Notes: generated by a model not told the origin, from the letters alone. A stretch of DNA of 64,000 nucleotides from Calothrix sp. PCC 6303 (GCF_000317435.1 NC_019751.1:5642001-5706000); one strand, 5' to 3'. Positions 35,059 to 44,551 are shown, counted from the stretch's first letter. Numbers and translations are program-made.

Positions 35059-35087
35059 ATCCCCAACTTCTTGAATAAGTTGGGGAT
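35059..35087. repeat. small dispersed palindrome (ATCCCCAACTT...AAGTTGGGGAT)
   Basis: Perfect 11-base arms ATCCCCAACTT and AAGTTGGGGAT flank a 7-base loop, in the gap between two convergent genes. It may act as a bidirectional terminator and has the same plan as 5596-5624 and 10578-10609. Confidence 0.65.
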
Positions 35088-35110
35088 GTGGAAACAAATC
35101 AGTTTTACAA

Positions 35111-35920
35111 TCAAATTGTTTGGGAGAACTCACAAATTGAGTGAAAGGGACAAAAACGGCAGTGATAACCTGGATTTGGAGGAAAAATGTCCGGAAAATC
35201 TTCTTCAGTATGGCAACTATGGACATCAATTTGATGTTTTTGAGCTATATTTGCTAATTCTAATTCCACGCAATCAAGCTCACTTTCACTCATATGAATT
35301 ATTTCTGATTGCTTGATAAATTCTAAATTGTAGAACGACGCAACTACTCTGTATCCAGGATAAAGGTACCTCGCAGCTAATAAATATACTAATGCTTGTC
35401 TACGGTCAAAAGGTGATTTACCTGTTTTAAAATCTAATATATGTAATGTGTTATCAGATTCTGCAAATACACAATCCATGGTTGCATATAAACGAAAGCT
35501 GTAATTTTTGCTTTCGATCAAAATTGCTTTGGGAAAACCTTCATCCCCGCGAGTTAACAAAACGATACGTTTTCCTAGAAGTAAAGGTTGACTATGATAT
35601 TTGTGAAGGATTTGTAGGACTCTGTGCTGGACTTCATCTGTTGTATTGCCCAAATCAAGTAGCTGTGCAACTTTTTCTACACCATCAGATTGATCCAAAA
35701 GTTGCTGGTTGTAATGAAACTCGTATATACCTTTCTGGGCTAACAATCCAATCCGCTGCGATGCTGTCGCTTTTCCTAATAATAGCTTGACTCGTGGCTC
35801 GTGTTGTCGCACCTTAATAAACCCTCTTCGCATTTGGCAGTGCCAATGTTGTTGTCCTGCGGTTGGGGCAATTAAAGACCAAAGATGGTAGCTGGCGAAA
35901 GGTCGCTCAGGAGTTGACAT
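35111..35920 (-). CDS. Cas4/RecB-like PD-(D/E)XK nuclease with Fe-S-type cysteines
   Basis: The 269-residue protein has the RecB-family nuclease core: LYATMDCVF, then LHILDFKTGKSPFDRRQALV, giving the D...DxK and the QxxxY-like motif (Q followed by LVYLLAARY). Near the C-terminus CRFCPFHSIC (CxxC-x5-C), together with Cys28, gives the 4Fe-4S arrangement seen in Cas4 and AddB. No cas genes or CRISPR array lie in this window, so it is a solo Cas4-like nuclease, perhaps for DNA repair. The start is ATG at 35920. Enzyme activity is inferred from motifs. Confidence 0.82.
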   Translation of the reverse strand: MSTPERPFASYHLWSLIAPTAGQQHWHCQMRRGFIKVRQHEPRVKLLLGKATASQRIGLLAQKGIYEFHYNQQLLDQSDGVEKVAQLLDLGNTTDEVQHRVLQILHKYHSQPLLLGKRIVLLTRGDEGFPKAILIESKNYSFRLYATMDCVFAESDNTLHILDFKTGKSPFDRRQALVYLLAARYLYPGYRVVASFYNLEFIKQSEIIHMSESELDCVELELANIAQKHQIDVHSCHTEEDFPDIFPPNPGYHCRFCPFHSICEFSQTI

Positions 35921-36369
35921 TGTTAGGGTACTATGGAGGAGAAATGAGTTTGCTGATTGGCAATTAAAAGCGGCTATTTCACAATAGTTGATTGAAAGAA
36001 AATGTCATGCACCGATCTCGAAGGATTAGGGACTTATAGAAAATAAAATATCCTGTGGTTTGGGCATATTGCCGGAAAATACAGTCAGGGATGCTCTGGG
36101 GTTTGGTGGGACGGAAACCGACACCGCCAACTTCTGTCTATTCCACAATGAAAAATTGGATAATTATTTAGCTGTAAGTCCCTTAAAATATTCCTGATTG
36201 TGATTATGCCTAAAATTACTGATACTATTGTGGCAAATATTAAAAAATAATGCTAACTAATCAAAAGTTATGTGAGCATCCAGTTTTGACAAATAGCCCA
36301 TCAGGCTAAAAGTCTGGGGCTAATCGTGTGTACACCCTAGCCTATCGAGACTGGAGGCAGAAGCCTCCA

Positions 36370-36463
36370 AATATGCATTCCTTGCCGGAGACAAGGAAAA
36401 AGTTAGAGCAAAGATGTTGAGTGAAAATTCAACCTCTCAAAAAGCACAAAATCAACAGCCTAG
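36370..36463 (+). repeat. 94-bp dispersed repeat, copy 2
   Basis: Starts TATGCATTCCTTGCCGGAGA and ends CAACAGCCTAGG. It aligns nearly end to end with the minus strand of 26612-26704. Function unknown; non-coding. Confidence 0.75.
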
Positions 36464-36681
36464 GCAGAGCCACCCCAAATGTTTCCGCTATATAACGTCA
36501 TATAAATTAGCTTCAAAGTTTTACCCCAACTACCCACTGCCTATTACCTTGTCATAACGACAATTTTTAACACCCACCTACTTAGTTTCGGCTACCCAAT
36601 GCTTATTTGGGTCAATAACTCAGGGCTAAAGCCACTGAGCTTGGGGACTTCCAAGAAATAATTTCTCCAATTTTGTGGAGT

Positions 36682-36722
36682 GGGCTTCTAGCCCGCTCAA
36701 TATAAGGACGGGCTGGAAGCCC
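36682..36722. repeat. GGGCTTCTAGCCCG inverted repeat
   Basis: Arms GGGCTTCTAGCCCG and CGGGCTGGAAGCCC pair with one mismatch (plus a G-U) around a 13-base loop. The arms are themselves nearly palindromic. It lies just upstream of the point where the IscB/IsrB fragment begins and may mark the junction of the deletion. Confidence 0.55.
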
Positions 36723-36759
36723 ATCCCACAAGAAATAATTTGGGTATTTTTTTATTTGG

Positions 36760-37283
36760 AAGTCCCTTGTAAGAAATCCGACAAGTCTTTGCAAGTTCCA
36801 GAGACTCACGCAGTTGATGCAATTACCTTAGCGTGTTCCGAGTTTCTTGAATACAAATCATGGGAAGGAACAAAAAGTCATGGTGGTAGTTGGATAGGCA
36901 AAGTCAATATAACTGAGTCGCAATTTACGATTTTACGTCGTCCACCAATCAGTCGCAGACAACTACATTTAATGGTTCCATCCAAGGGAGGTATTAGACG
37001 TAAATATGGCGGAACAGTTACAAAACACGGATTTAGAAAAGGAGACTACGTGAAAGCTACACAAGGAAATAAAACCCATTTGGGATGGGTTAGTGGAGAT
37101 ACAGAAAAACAAGTATCTGTATCTGATCAAGATTGGAAAAGATTAGGTCAATTTAGCAAAAACAAAGTATCACTAATTAAACGTTCAACCGGGTTAATTA
37201 CCACGGTGGTTAAAACCACCCGTCTCGCTTCCCTCTCAGATCTAAAGACACTGAGTTTCCCGCATCCCGTGAGGTCTTTATGA
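36760..37283 (+). pseudogene. IscB/IsrB-family C-terminal remnant
   Basis: The open frame carries only the C-terminal part of a RuvC nuclease of the IscB/IsrB (RRXRR) group: ETHAVDAITLA has the RuvC-III His and Asp, followed by RRPPISRRQLHLM, KGGIRRKYGGTVTKHG and QVSVSDQDWKRLGQF, a C-terminal layout known from these OMEGA nucleases. The RuvC-I Asp, bridge helix, RuvC-II Glu and any HNH domain are absent upstream, where only repeats are found, so it cannot cut DNA. The frame stays open for about 170 codons, so the truncation may be recent. Its stop overlaps the lapA-like ATG by 4 bases. The C-terminal 25 residues after STGLI look like read-through of intergenic DNA. Confidence 0.7.
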
Positions 37284-37561
37284 AAAATCTTGCTAACCTC
37301 ATTACCTCAGTAATAATAGCTATTTGGATAGTTTCAATTGCTATCATCTGTACTCAAAATGCTGAACCGATATCTTTGAAATTTCTTTCCTACGAGTCGA
37401 TTAAAATTCCGTTTGGTTTGGTTGTCTCGTTTTGTGTTGCTTTCGGGGTCGTAATTACGGCTATTTTTCTCCCAGTTCTAAATATTACCAATGCGAGAAC
37501 AAGTAGAAAATCTTTTTTGGATGATGAGCCAGAGTTTTTCGCTGACGATGAAGATTTTTAA
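37280..37561 (+). CDS. LapA domain membrane protein
   Basis: This 93-residue protein has two membrane helices (LITSVIIAIWIVSIAIICTQ and FGLVVSFCVAFGVVITAIF) joined by NAEPISLKFLSYESIKIP, the pattern of LapA/DUF1049 proteins, which in enterobacteria help regulate lipopolysaccharide assembly. The C-terminus is acidic (DDEPEFFADDEDF). It is intact. Its ATG overlaps the stop of the IscB-type remnant, probably by chance after the element decayed; promoter not identified. Confidence 0.82.
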   Translation: MKNLANLITSVIIAIWIVSIAIICTQNAEPISLKFLSYESIKIPFGLVVSFCVAFGVVITAIFLPVLNITNARTSRKSFLDDEPEFFADDEDF

Positions 37562-37609
37562 AGACAGATCTATTGATGATTTATGCCGGATGTAATGGGC
37601 AATAACCGC

Positions 37610-39718
37610 TCACTCCCACACTCCCTGTCCAACTAACTCAATTACTGCACCAATCAATTCATCGGGCATTACTGGTTTGGCGAGGTGAGTCTGAAAACCT
37701 GCTGAGATGGCTTTTTGACGATCGGTATCTCCAGCATAAGCGGTAAGTGCGATCGCGGGAATGTTTCCACCTAGATATTTTGGTAGTTGACGAATTCGCT
37801 TGATCAAACTGTATCCGTCTTCTTGGGGCATTCCAATATCACTAACTATTAGATTTGGTTGGAATCTTTGGACGGCATCTATAGCTAATTCGGCTGATTC
37901 TACTGAGTTAGTTTTAGCACCTGAATCGGTAAGGGCGAAAGTTAAAAAGTTACGTGAGTCGTCATCATCATCAACTACTAAAATCTTGATACCAAGCAGA
38001 GGTTTGTCTTGGCTGCTAGGTTCGACAATTTCTGTGGTGGTGATTGAGGTTAAATTTTGTCCTAAGGTGCTGGAAGTTTTTGTTTCGGGACTGGGGATTA
38101 AAGGTATCTGTAGGGTAAATGTTGCACCTTTTCCTTCACCAGCACTACTGACATCAATTTTTCCACCGTGGAGTTCAGCAAGATGGCGAACTATTGCCAA
38201 ACCTAGCCCTAAACCTCCAAATCTGCGGGTAGTGGAGCCATCTGCTTGACGGAAGGATTCAAATACGTAGGGTATAAAATCGCTTTTAATACCCATTCCC
38301 GTATCTTTGACGGTAATTTTAGCAAAATGCCTTGATTCTCCTTCCTGTTTTGCCAGTTGCAATAATACTTGAACCTCCCCACCCGTGGGAGTAAACTTGA
38401 TGGCGTTAGAAACTAAGTTCCAGATAATTTGTTGTAGGCGGCTGGAGTCTCCCAAAACTCTAAATTTAAAATTATTTGCTTGGATGGGGTTATTTGTTGG
38501 GAGATAGCCATTCAAACTAGTATTATTACTAGCTTTAAATGTATTTAATATTTCATCTTCTAAAATCTGAAACTGTAAACTAATTGATTTAGCTTGTGCC
38601 GCCAGACGCATTGTGTCAATGGCAGCTTCGATAACTAGCACTAGATTAGTGGGTTGGGGATGTAGGGTTAATTTACCGCGAATAATCCGTGATACGTCCA
38701 GTAAGTCTTCGATGAGTTGGGTTTGAAGTTTGGCGTTGCGTTCGATGGTTTCTAAAGCTCGCTCAAAAGTGACGCTATCTAGCTTGCGGCTGCGTAATAT
38801 TTTTGACCAACCCAAGATAGCATTAAGAGGCGATCGCAGTTCGTGTGAAAGTACTGCTAAAAACTCATCTTTGATGCTGTTGAGTTTTTCTAGTTCTTCT
38901 TTTTGCTCCCTTAATTCAGTTTCGTTTCTGCGTAATGCTTGTTCCACATTTTTGTAGTCGGTAACATCACGGGCGATTGTTAGAAGCGATCGCACTTCAC
39001 CTGTAACCGAAAATTCTGGTTCTACCCTGGCTTGATAATAGCGCATCCCATTGGGTGACATAAAGTCAAATTCAAAAAAGCAGCCGATTCCGCTAGCAAA
39101 AACTTGACGCAATCTTTCTTCCCATTCAGCGTATATTTGCCGGGGGAATCCTAATTCAGCCGCATTTTTCCCAGTCAGTACAGATACTGGTATCCCTGTC
39201 GCTCCTTTAATTGCTGGATTAATGTATACATAACGCAACTGACCATCAATTCTGGCGATAACATCGGTGGAGTTTTCCACCAAGGCTTTAAATTCTTGTT
39301 CTCTCTCGTGCAGGTCGTTTTCAGCTTTCTTACGGGCATCGTGTTCCTCTACTTCCCGCAAAGCTCGCATAACTGATGGCACTATTCTGCCTAATCTTTG
39401 CTTGAGTACATAGTCAGTTGCACCTAGTTTGAGGGTATCTATAGCAACTTCTTCTCCCATAGTGGCAGTGACGAAAATAAATGGCGTATTGGGAGAATAT
39501 TGCTGCGCTATTTCCAAAGCCGCAATCCCGTCAAATCCCGGCAACGAGTAGTCGGATAGTATCATATCGAACTTCTTTTGCTTCAGTGCCACTGTAAACT
39601 CATCTGCTGTGGTTACATGCATGAGTTCACAAGTTATGCCTCCCTCGGTGAGCGTGGCACGAATCAATTCGCTATCCAACAAACTATCTTCCAGCAAGAG
39701 AAACATAAGTTGTGACAT
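37610..39718 (-). CDS. hybrid histidine kinase (REC-PAS-HisKA-HATPase-REC)
   Basis: The 702-residue soluble protein begins with a receiver (about 5-120; MILSDYSLPG holds the phospho-Asp), then a PAS domain (about 145-260), HisKA with LSHELRSPLN (phospho-His near 299), HATPase_c (DTGMGIKSD, GLGLGLAIVRHL) and a C-terminal receiver (about 580-700; LIVSDIGMPQEDGYSL). It probably takes part in a phosphorelay with the Rcp1-like regulator and eight-PAS kinase encoded just upstream. The gap to the regulator gene is 25 bases, so they form an operon. No membrane helix is seen. Signal unknown. Confidence 0.9.
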   Translation of the reverse strand: MSQLMFLLLEDSLLDSELIRATLTEGGITCELMHVTTADEFTVALKQKKFDMILSDYSLPGFDGIAALEIAQQYSPNTPFIFVTATMGEEVAIDTLKLGATDYVLKQRLGRIVPSVMRALREVEEHDARKKAENDLHEREQEFKALVENSTDVIARIDGQLRYVYINPAIKGATGIPVSVLTGKNAAELGFPRQIYAEWEERLRQVFASGIGCFFEFDFMSPNGMRYYQARVEPEFSVTGEVRSLLTIARDVTDYKNVEQALRRNETELREQKEELEKLNSIKDEFLAVLSHELRSPLNAILGWSKILRSRKLDSVTFERALETIERNAKLQTQLIEDLLDVSRIIRGKLTLHPQPTNLVLVIEAAIDTMRLAAQAKSISLQFQILEDEILNTFKASNNTSLNGYLPTNNPIQANNFKFRVLGDSSRLQQIIWNLVSNAIKFTPTGGEVQVLLQLAKQEGESRHFAKITVKDTGMGIKSDFIPYVFESFRQADGSTTRRFGGLGLGLAIVRHLAELHGGKIDVSSAGEGKGATFTLQIPLIPSPETKTSSTLGQNLTSITTTEIVEPSSQDKPLLGIKILVVDDDDDSRNFLTFALTDSGAKTNSVESAELAIDAVQRFQPNLIVSDIGMPQEDGYSLIKRIRQLPKYLGGNIPAIALTAYAGDTDRQKAISAGFQTHLAKPVMPDELIGAVIELVGQGVWE

Positions 39719-39743
39719 ATACTACCTTCTAAGTTTTATAATT

Positions 39744-40238
39744 TCACTTAATTCCTTGACCGTTGTTAATAGGTACAGGCATCGATCCTGGAGGTGTTTC
39801 GTTGATGATTGCCCAAAATAACCCTAAACCCTGAATTACATCCATAAATTCGTGAAAGTCGATAGGTTTCACGACATAAGCATTAGTACCAAGTTCGTAG
39901 CAACTTGTTAAATCTTGCTCTTCTCGTGATGATGTTAGAACTACTACTGGCACAGTCCGAAGAACAGGGTGCGTTTTCAGTTCTGCGAGGACTTCGATTC
40001 CATTTACTTTCGGTAATTTTAGATCCAGTAGTACCACTACTGGATTACCTTCACGCCGTAATCGATACATTCCTCGACGATATAAGTAATCTAAGGCTTC
40101 CTCTCCATCTCGAACAACTACCACCTCATTCCCAAGATGATTTTGTGCCAGTGAAGTCAGGATTAATTCCACATCATTAATGCTGTCCTCTACTAGGAGT
40201 ATACGTTTGAGTTCCATCAAATTTTCTTTGTTCTCCAC
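39744..40238 (-). CDS. Rcp1-type response regulator
   Basis: A single receiver domain of about 150 residues: RILLVEDSINDVELIL, VVLLDLKLPKVNG (phospho-Asp), VVVLTSSREEQDL and NAYVVKPIDFHEF (switch Lys). There is no output domain, as in Rcp1/CheY-like partners of cyanobacterial phytochromes and PAS kinases. The GTG at 40238 starts two bases after the stop of the eight-PAS kinase, indicating coupled translation. ATG at 40217 (MELKRILLVEDS) is an alternative that matches typical Rcp1 N-termini better. Confidence 0.9.
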   Translation of the reverse strand: MENKENLMELKRILLVEDSINDVELILTSLAQNHLGNEVVVVRDGEEALDYLYRRGMYRLRREGNPVVVLLDLKLPKVNGIEVLAELKTHPVLRTVPVVVLTSSREEQDLTSCYELGTNAYVVKPIDFHEFMDVIQGLGLFWAIINETPPGSMPVPINNGQGIK

Positions 40239-40240
40239 TC

Positions 40241-43200
40241 CTAAATTCCTTCTTGAAATGGTAGACTTTGGCGATTTTGGGGTAACGAGAAATAAAATGT
40301 TGCTCCAACATCAAGTTCGCCCTCTGCCCAAACGCGTCCACCATGGCGATGGATGATGCGTTGAACATTAGCTAAACCAACTCCTGTTCCTTCAAAGCGA
40401 GAATCGCTGTGTAGGCGTTGGAACACGCCAAATAATTTATTTACATACCGCATATTAAAACCAACTCCATTATCTTTGATGTAGAAGATGATTTCGTGAG
40501 AAATATTTTGAGATTGTAATGCAATAGGTGAGGAGTGAGAATCTAGATTTTTAACTATATTTTTAACTATGCCGATTTTAATCTCGGTAACTGTGCGAGT
40601 TTGACTGTATTTGAGGGCATTTCCCAAGAGGTTTCGCCAAACCAGACGTAACATGGAAGGATCCCCCTGAACTAGGGGAAGAGGTTCGATTTCCCAGTTA
40701 ACTTGACGATTTTCAATGTCTGCTGCTAATTCTGTTTGTAGTTCTTGAATCAGTAGGTTCATATCGATGGTGATGTGGCGCATTTCGGTGCGACCCATGC
40801 GGGAAAATGCTAAAAGATCATCGATTAAGGTGCCTGCATTGGAGGTAGCTTCCAGGATGATGGAAATGTAACGTTTGCTGATGTCATCTAATCCTTGCTC
40901 AATGAGATGTTTTTTTAACATATCCATGAATCCGGCAATGTGACGAAGAGGTGCGCGCAGATCATGGGAAACTGAGTAAGAAAATGATTCTAGTTCTTTA
41001 TTTGCAGCTTCTAGCTGGGCGGTGCGTTGCTTAACTCGATCTTCTAGAGTGGCATTTAATTGATAAATTTTAGCTTCTGCTTCTTCCCGTTCACGTAGTG
41101 CAAGTCTTTGTTGGGTGATGTCTACAACTAGTCCTAATAGATGGGTGGGAATGTTATTCGTATCGTAATAGAAACTACTTCTGACCCAAATCCAAGCCAG
41201 ACTACCATCTGCTTTGAGAATTCGACACTCAAAACCCCAGTCTTGATAATTACTCAAGGCTTTTTCAAAGCCATTTTGAACTAACTCTCGATCTTCTGGG
41301 TGAACATGTTGGGAAAACTTATCAAAATTCCACTCTGGTAATAAGCTATCGTAACCAAATATTTGGTCATGACGTAGTGAACGTTTGGCAATTTTGGTGT
41401 TGATGTCTAAGTCCCAGTTACCTATGCGGGCGGCTTCCATGGAAAACCGTAACCTGGCTTCACTTTGTCGTAGTGCTTCTTGGGCTTTTTTTGGTTCGGT
41501 AACGTCGTGGGCGACAGCGTATACTAAGGTTGTATCGGTATCGAGAAAAGAATTCCACATAAACCATTTGTAAGAACCATCTCGGCAACGATAGCGATTT
41601 TCAAATTGGAGGACGTTTTCCCCCATATTTAATTTAGCGATCGCGTTTTCAGTTGCACCCACATCATCAGGATGAATCAAGTATACGAAGGGTTGATTTA
41701 GTAGTTCTTCTTCAGTCCAACCTAGGCATTTTTCAAAAGCCGGGTTGATGCGCTTGAAGTAACCATCTGTGCCAGCAATGCACAGCAAATCTATCGATAC
41801 ATTGAAGAAGCGATCGCGTTCTTGTTCGGCGCGCTTTTTATCTGTAATATCCAGGATGAAGACGACAAAACTATTTTGTTGTTCAGGAAATAGGGTATAA
41901 CCTATCAAAATAGGTATGCGTGAACCATCTTTACGAATATATTCTTTTTCGTAAGGGGTACAAATTCCTGTTTCTTTGGCTTCGGTGATGCCGATTTCAT
42001 CCAAGGAGGAAAATTCTTCAGGTGTTAAATTACGCCAATCAAGTTCGCCATTTTTTAGTTCTTGGAGACTGTAGCCAGTTATCTTCAAAAATGTGTCATT
42101 TGCTTCGTAAATTTCCCCGTTATCACCAGTAAACAAAATCCCAATTAAGCCAGATTCAGATAAAATCCGCAGTTGGATTTCTTTGGCTCGGATTGCTGTT
42201 TCCGCTTTGATGCGATCATCTATATCAGTACAAGTACCAAGCCAGTTAGTAATATCTCCTTGGGTATCATACATCGGTACTGCTTTTGTCAAAAACCATC
42301 GATAGGTTCCATCATGGCTTTTAAGGCGATGTTGGAGGTCATCCATTGGCTTTTTGCTATTGATGGCTGCTGTCCAATTTTGCACAAATTCTGGGAAGTC
42401 TTGGGGATGGATGACTTTTTGCCAATTCCAGGTAAATGTCGGTTGAATCCCTATGTAATCTAACCAGCGCTGATTCAGATAATCTACTGCCCCGTCACCA
42501 TCAGAAAGCCAAACCAGTTGCGGCATATTTTCCACTAGTTGACGATAGCGGTATTCACTTTCTGCTAATGCAGCTTCTATGCGTTGACGAACAACTTCGT
42601 TGCGCTTCGTTTCGCTAATATCAATTGATATGCTAACAATGCCGATAATATTATTTAAATGGTCACGGTAAGGTGATTTAGTGGAAAGATAGGTAAGTTT
42701 TTCACCACTTAAGCTTACTGTCTCTTCAAACACATGTGTTTTTCCGGTTTCTATCACCAGACCATCATGTGCGACGATTTGCTGTGCTTCTTCCCAGTTT
42801 TCTAAAATATCAAAGTTAGTGTGACCAATTATTTCCTCTTCTGATTTCCCTAACACTGTGAGAATGGCAGGGTTGACGCTGAGGAAATGCCCTTGAATAT
42901 CTTTAATACAAATTAGATTAGTTGTGGCATCGTTGATGGCATTTAGCATCACCATACTTTCCCGCAAACTGTTCTCCGCAGCTTGACTAGCAATTTCGGC
43001 TTGCTTGCGTTCATGAATATCGATGCTGGTACCTAAAATGTGACTTGCTTTGCCATCAGCATTTTGAATAACTTGACCTCTTACCATCATCCAGCGCCAT
43101 GGGGATATTTCTTGCTGATGGATATCGGCAAAAATATTTATTTCTGTCCGATGTTCTACTTCAAAAACAACACCTGTGGAAATTCCTTCCTTGAAGGCAT

Positions 43201-44551
43201 TAATTACGGCTGCATAGTCATCTGGATGTACCAATGCCATTATTTGGGCAAAAGGTTTGATTACAAAATGATTGTCATCAACAGCAGCGTTAAAAAAGGT
43301 GACTTCATCATTGCTGAGGTTGCGTTCCCAGAGGAATGTATTGGTAGCTGCTAGGGTATGCTGCAATCGGTTTTGCACATTCAGCAACTTGATTTGTGTT
43401 TGTTTGAGATCCTCGATATCGGTAGCTGTACCAACGAATCTGACGGCATCCCCGTTTTCATCTTTAATTGACACAGAACGCCATACATACCAGCGATATG
43501 TGCCATCATATTTACGGGAGCGAAACTCAACTTCTAGGGTTAAACCACCGTTTTTTAAAGTCTCTTCCCAAGCTTGAATTACTTTGGGTAAATCCTCTGG
43601 ATGTATTACTTGATGCCAGTCTTGATACTTAATTTGTTCGGGTTTATAGCCAGTGCGATCGCGCCAATGGGAATTGGCATAAACCATCTGCCCTTGATTA
43701 TCTAATACCCAAACCATTTGCGGCATTGCTTCAGCCAGGGTTCGGTACAGGGCTTCGCTATCTGCTAGTTTTGCTTGAGTTTGTTTTCGAGATGTAATGT
43801 CAAATGAAATACTTACTATCCCTGTAATATTACTACTGCTGTTGTTGTCGCAGTATGGTGATTTGGTTGAGAGGAAAATCCGACTTTCACCATTAATACT
43901 CAATGTTTCTTCAAATACTTGTACCCTGCCAGTTTCTATGACTTGACGATCATGTTCCATAATCGTTAAAGCTTGAGTGCGATCGCTTAAAAATTCTAAG
44001 TCTGTTTTGCCAACAATTTCTGCTTCGGACTTTCCTAAAAAGTAAAGTAATGATGGATTAGCTACTAGGACTTTGCCTTCTTTGTTTTTGACACAAATTA
44101 GAGTTGGTGTAGTTTGATTAATCGTATTTAGAATTGCCAAATCTTGCTGAAATTCGGCTTTGATCTCTCTTGGAAACGCCAGCAATTTTTGCTCAAGACT
44201 TACCCAAACTATCACCAAAAAAAATAATTCGTCGATTCCAAATTTATATATGACAAATATGTGCTGACATTCCGCAATTAGAAGTAAAATGCAGCTAGCA
44301 ATCGCTAAAATTTCCCACACCCTAACGGGTTTATTTTTATTTTTATTGAATTCAAATAAACTGATTCCAATCAAAATTAAATATATAGCAATATCAACTT
44401 CACCCATTGCCAGACTGGGAATCCAGTCTTTGAAAATCGCCAAGTCAAAAACCAATCCCAAAAAAAGACTACAAATAACAATGATTAAAAATTTAATAAT
44501 AAAATTGTTTTTGACGTTGGTTAAAGATTGAACTGCATCGGAACTAAGCAT
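40241..44551 (-). CDS. membrane-anchored eight-PAS histidine kinase
   Basis: A very large sensor kinase of about 1,436 residues. The N-terminus has about four hydrophobic helices (for example IIKFLIIVICSLFLGLVF, AIYLILIGISLFEF, ILAIASCILLLIAE). I count eight PAS/PAC units between about 140 and 1180, then HisKA with SYSVSHDLRAPLRHIAGFMD and HATPase_c (DNGVGFNM, GTGVGLANVQRII), resembling phytochrome-class kinases. PAS 1 and 4, and PAS 2 and 5, are close pairs, indicating internal duplication. I prefer ATG at 44551; an in-frame TTG at 44662 would add 37 residues. It heads the kinase-regulator-kinase operon. Ligand unknown. Confidence 0.88.
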   Translation of the reverse strand: MLSSDAVQSLTNVKNNFIIKFLIIVICSLFLGLVFDLAIFKDWIPSLAMGEVDIAIYLILIGISLFEFNKNKNKPVRVWEILAIASCILLLIAECQHIFVIYKFGIDELFFLVIVWVSLEQKLLAFPREIKAEFQQDLAILNTINQTTPTLICVKNKEGKVLVANPSLLYFLGKSEAEIVGKTDLEFLSDRTQALTIMEHDRQVIETGRVQVFEETLSINGESRIFLSTKSPYCDNNSSSNITGIVSISFDITSRKQTQAKLADSEALYRTLAEAMPQMVWVLDNQGQMVYANSHWRDRTGYKPEQIKYQDWHQVIHPEDLPKVIQAWEETLKNGGLTLEVEFRSRKYDGTYRWYVWRSVSIKDENGDAVRFVGTATDIEDLKQTQIKLLNVQNRLQHTLAATNTFLWERNLSNDEVTFFNAAVDDNHFVIKPFAQIMALVHPDDYAAVINAFKEGISTGVVFEVEHRTEINIFADIHQQEISPWRWMMVRGQVIQNADGKASHILGTSIDIHERKQAEIASQAAENSLRESMVMLNAINDATTNLICIKDIQGHFLSVNPAILTVLGKSEEEIIGHTNFDILENWEEAQQIVAHDGLVIETGKTHVFEETVSLSGEKLTYLSTKSPYRDHLNNIIGIVSISIDISETKRNEVVRQRIEAALAESEYRYRQLVENMPQLVWLSDGDGAVDYLNQRWLDYIGIQPTFTWNWQKVIHPQDFPEFVQNWTAAINSKKPMDDLQHRLKSHDGTYRWFLTKAVPMYDTQGDITNWLGTCTDIDDRIKAETAIRAKEIQLRILSESGLIGILFTGDNGEIYEANDTFLKITGYSLQELKNGELDWRNLTPEEFSSLDEIGITEAKETGICTPYEKEYIRKDGSRIPILIGYTLFPEQQNSFVVFILDITDKKRAEQERDRFFNVSIDLLCIAGTDGYFKRINPAFEKCLGWTEEELLNQPFVYLIHPDDVGATENAIAKLNMGENVLQFENRYRCRDGSYKWFMWNSFLDTDTTLVYAVAHDVTEPKKAQEALRQSEARLRFSMEAARIGNWDLDINTKIAKRSLRHDQIFGYDSLLPEWNFDKFSQHVHPEDRELVQNGFEKALSNYQDWGFECRILKADGSLAWIWVRSSFYYDTNNIPTHLLGLVVDITQQRLALREREEAEAKIYQLNATLEDRVKQRTAQLEAANKELESFSYSVSHDLRAPLRHIAGFMDMLKKHLIEQGLDDISKRYISIILEATSNAGTLIDDLLAFSRMGRTEMRHITIDMNLLIQELQTELAADIENRQVNWEIEPLPLVQGDPSMLRLVWRNLLGNALKYSQTRTVTEIKIGIVKNIVKNLDSHSSPIALQSQNISHEIIFYIKDNGVGFNMRYVNKLFGVFQRLHSDSRFEGTGVGLANVQRIIHRHGGRVWAEGELDVGATFYFSLPQNRQSLPFQEGI

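Larger units (their letters stand above)
35921..36759. other. gene-free region rich in repeats
   Basis: No gene. It contains the 94-bp repeat at 36370-36463, a TAGGTGGGTGTTAAAAATTG-type segment (minus strand, about 36552-36582) that recurs at 18221, and a GGGCTTCTAGCCCG hairpin at 36682-36722. It ends where an IscB/IsrB-like reading frame resumes. Confidence 0.5.
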
